A stretch of DNA of 64,000 bases, from positions 4,689,918-4,753,917 of the forward strand of contig CP071065.1 in the NCBI GenBank assembly GCA_017164015.1, written 5' to 3'. This stretch comes from Nostoc sp. UHCC 0702 (GTDB taxonomy: Bacteria; Cyanobacteriota; Cyanobacteriia; Cyanobacteriales; Nostocaceae). This document shows positions 62,135-64,000 of this stretch, in pieces. Under the pieces are notes generated by a model. It saw only the letters and a program-made list of their open reading frames with translations, was not told the DNA's origin and made no database searches. The first letter of the stretch is position 1, and each line of letters begins with the position of its first letter. Both the position numbers and the translations under genes were made by a program.

Positions 62135-63619
62135 TCAAGATTTTCTGTTCAAATAGCGCCCAGTAGGTGAACCTAAAATTTGTCCGTTGTTGTAGATCAG
62201 ATTTCCCCGTAAAAAGGTACTTTTGACCCGTCCCGTTAACTCTACTCCTTCAAAGGGTGTATAACCTTGTTGTGACTCTGACTCAGCAGCACGTACCACA
62301 AAACTTTCATTGGAGTCTACCAACACCAAGTCAGCATCATAACCAATGGCAATGTCACCTTTTTCTAACAAACCAAAGCGCCGGGATGGGTTCCAAGATA
62401 GCAATTTAGCCATGTGGTTGTAAGACATTCCCCGCTTGCTACCTTCACTAAATACACCAGAAAGTAAATATTCTGTACCACCAAAACCAGACTTGGCTAA
62501 CCAAATATTATTCGGGTCTTTACCACTTCTTTTTTGTTCAGCAGAACAGCAAGCATGGTCGCTAACTATCCAATCTACCTGATGGTTGAGTACTGCTTGC
62601 CATAAGTATTCTACATCGGCACGGGGGCGAATAGGGGGGTTTACTTTTGCCCAAATTGTATTAGGTGTATCAACATCTAATAGCAAATGTCCAACAGTAA
62701 CTTCTCGCCGAAAATTGATGTGAGGAAAAGCAGTTTGCATAGTCAAAGCTGCTTCCATTGCCTTACGCGAACTCAGGTGTAACAAATTGATATTTGCACA
62801 GTTTGTCTCATGCGCTAAATAAGAAGCAATGCAAATTGCTAAACCTTCGGAATGAGGAGGACGCGCTGCACTATAAGCGTGCAGTCCGCTAAGACTATAA
62901 TCATTTTCAACTATTTTGGTATAGGCGTTGAGAATTTCTGCAACTTCACAGTGCAAACTCAAGCTAATAGTATCTCGTGCTTGGGGATGTTCTTCTATTA
63001 AGCGAGTTAGACCGCGCATAATAAATTCAAAATGGGCGAAGTCGTAACGTTCCTCTTTATTAATCATCAAAAAGAGGTTTTGCTGGTCTGATAAACCATG
63101 CAACCCATAACCGCCATAAAACATGAAGATTTTAAACGAAGATACACCATATTCTTCAAATAGTAGAGGTATTTCGTCAATATGCTGACTAGCAATAGGT
63201 GCGATGTGATAGCTGTAGTCAACAAAAAAATTACCTGCGGATAAGGCTAAAACTTCTGGAAAAAAATCTTTATATGAGCCGCCTTTATTGAGATAATACT
63301 GTCCTGTACGGATGTAATTCAGACTAGTTGTTACTCCCCCCATTGCTGCTGCTTTGGTTTCAGTCACAGCATCTTTATCGAGGTGTTGATAGATACCGAT
63401 GTGCATATGGGCATCCACGACCCCAGGAAAGGCTAACAAATTTTTGCCATCAAATACCTCTTTGCCTGTGTCTGGGCTAATATTAGGAGCAATCCGAGCA
63501 AATTTTCCATCCTTAATTCCTAAATCAAGTAGTTCAACACCATCCTGATGGGGACGAACTACCCGCACATTTTTGATAATTTGATCTAATAGGGAAGCTT
63601 CAGACACAGTAGACCTCAC
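62135..63619 (-). CDS. Cyclic amidohydrolase (dihydropyrimidinase/hydantoinase/allantoinase family)
   Basis: 494 residues with the TIM-barrel metal site: DAHMHIG (about 70), a carboxylated-Lys candidate in FKIFMFYGG (about 162), SLHCEVAE (about 224), LLHLSS (about 281) and VSDHACC (about 353). It hydrolyses a cyclic amide ring in the cytoplasm. Length and order fit dihydropyrimidinase, D-hydantoinase and allantoinase; the loop residues needed to choose are not decisive to my eye. HpxZ-like and EamA genes nearby hint at a ring-nitrogen salvage locus. An upstream ATG was not needed; the start at 63619 gives a normal N terminus. Confidence 0.85.
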   Translation of the reverse strand: MRSTVSEASLLDQIIKNVRVVRPHQDGVELLDLGIKDGKFARIAPNISPDTGKEVFDGKNLLAFPGVVDAHMHIGIYQHLDKDAVTETKAAAMGGVTTSLNYIRTGQYYLNKGGSYKDFFPEVLALSAGNFFVDYSYHIAPIASQHIDEIPLLFEEYGVSSFKIFMFYGGYGLHGLSDQQNLFLMINKEERYDFAHFEFIMRGLTRLIEEHPQARDTISLSLHCEVAEILNAYTKIVENDYSLSGLHAYSAARPPHSEGLAICIASYLAHETNCANINLLHLSSRKAMEAALTMQTAFPHINFRREVTVGHLLLDVDTPNTIWAKVNPPIRPRADVEYLWQAVLNHQVDWIVSDHACCSAEQKRSGKDPNNIWLAKSGFGGTEYLLSGVFSEGSKRGMSYNHMAKLLSWNPSRRFGLLEKGDIAIGYDADLVLVDSNESFVVRAAESESQQGYTPFEGVELTGRVKSTFLRGNLIYNNGQILGSPTGRYLNRKS

Positions 63620-63736
63620 ACTAAAATGGATGAATACTCTGATTTAGTCAAGAATTCCAACATCGTACCGGAAGGCTGACCAAATGCCATGATTATGTAA
63701 CGGTTTTTTATGAAATCATTTTCAGGAGAAAAGACA

Positions 63737-64000
63737 ATGGAAACTTTTAATCAATATCATATGAATCCAGAGGAATTCCCTTTTCTCAAAAGCTTTCAAT
63801 ATGACTGGGAAGTGATTAGAGATGAATTTAAAAACTTTATTCAGCAGGCATCTGATGAGGAGTTAAAATTCACTTATGATATTTTGGGCCCTAAAAATAA
63901 AACAATTAAAACCAAGGGTAATTCAAAATACACTGCGTTTGGAATTTTATTTCAAGGCCTGTTTATTGAAGAATATATTCAACTGCATCAAATACAATAT
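63737..64000 (+). CDS. N-terminal part of an Asp/Asn beta-hydroxylase-like protein (cut by window edge)
   Basis: ATG 63737, preceded by AGGAGA eight bases upstream, opens an 88-codon frame to the window end: METFNQYHMNPEEFPFLKSF then YDWEVIRDEFKNF and LYxxGLFIEEYI-like sections. The order of PFLKSFQYDWEVIRDEF and a following GILFQGLFIEEY matches the start of the aspartyl/asparaginyl beta-hydroxylase domain family of Fe(II)/2-oxoglutarate enzymes. The His and Arg ligands would lie beyond the window, so the assignment is tentative. Confidence 0.6.
   Translation, partial: METFNQYHMNPEEFPFLKSFQYDWEVIRDEFKNFIQQASDEELKFTYDILGPKNKTIKTKGNSKYTAFGILFQGLFIEEYIQLHQIQY

Noticed and set aside
1..64000. 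tRNA, rRNA or known riboswitch
   Set aside because: I found no cloverleaf with the TTCGA T-loop pattern and no rRNA-like sequence; a covariance-model scan was not possible.

Overview
The window looks like chromosome of a filamentous, Nostoc-like cyanobacterium. The palindrome GCGATCGC (HIP1) recurs throughout, intergenic regions are full of short tandem repeats of the Nostoc type (units such as GGGGACT, GGGGAGCA and TAATTGG), and the gene families are typical of the group: PEP-CTERM protein, DUF928, CHASE2 kinases, Ser/Thr kinase-ATPase-histidine kinase giants, GG-leader bacteriocin-like peptides and NRPS/PKS genes. I see no rRNA, tRNA or CRISPR array.

Layout. 1-6.5 kb: small hypothetical genes, a PEP-CTERM protein, an alpha/beta hydrolase gene broken in three places, and glgX. 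6.8-12.1 kb: an acyl-CoA/malonyl-CoA synthetase-like ligase, a DUF433/DUF5615 toxin-antitoxin-like pair set between two direct repeats, and a large CBM20-SGNH-DUF1796 protein. 13.4-18.9 kb: an 1843-residue Ser/Thr kinase-AAA-GAF-histidine kinase. 19.7-29.7 kb: a peptide export locus with three GG-leader peptides, a C39-peptidase ABC exporter, an HlyD adaptor, a degenerate sensor, a LuxR-type response regulator, a CHASE2 kinase and a truncated DUF928 protein. 30.2-34.3 kb: a NodI/NodJ-like ABC exporter and two SAM methyltransferases. 35.5-53.2 kb: a three-gene NRPS/PKS assembly line. 53.5-56.6 kb: a signalling cluster (unknown protein, roadblock protein, small GTPase, DUF4388 protein). 57.3-64 kb: hisC, a GXWXG/DUF4334 protein, an HpxZ-like protein, a DJ-1/PfpI protein, an EamA permease, a cyclic amidohydrolase and the start of an Asp/Asn beta-hydroxylase-like gene.

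The assembly line reads A(Tyr-like)-methyltransferase-PCP-C-A(Ser)-PCP, then C-A(Leu)-PCP, then KS-AT(malonyl)-cMT-KR-ACP-TE. The inferred product is an N-methylated aromatic residue, Ser, Leu and one C-methylated ketide. Two features stand out. The Ser and Leu adenylation domains each carry a PilZ-like domain between core motifs A8 and A9, the same place where the first A domain carries its methyltransferase. The ketoreductase has His in place of its catalytic Tyr, so the beta-keto group is probably kept.

The second theme is small non-coding mobile elements. At least ten families of roughly 75-250 bp elements with imperfect terminal inverted repeats (TIRs) can be read by eye. They are labelled here A to L. 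Some are nested, several end on or beside stop codons, and interior modules are shared between families with unrelated ends. The same minisatellite sequences occur in frame inside the NRPS and PKS genes. All family and specificity assignments come from reading motifs; no database search was run.
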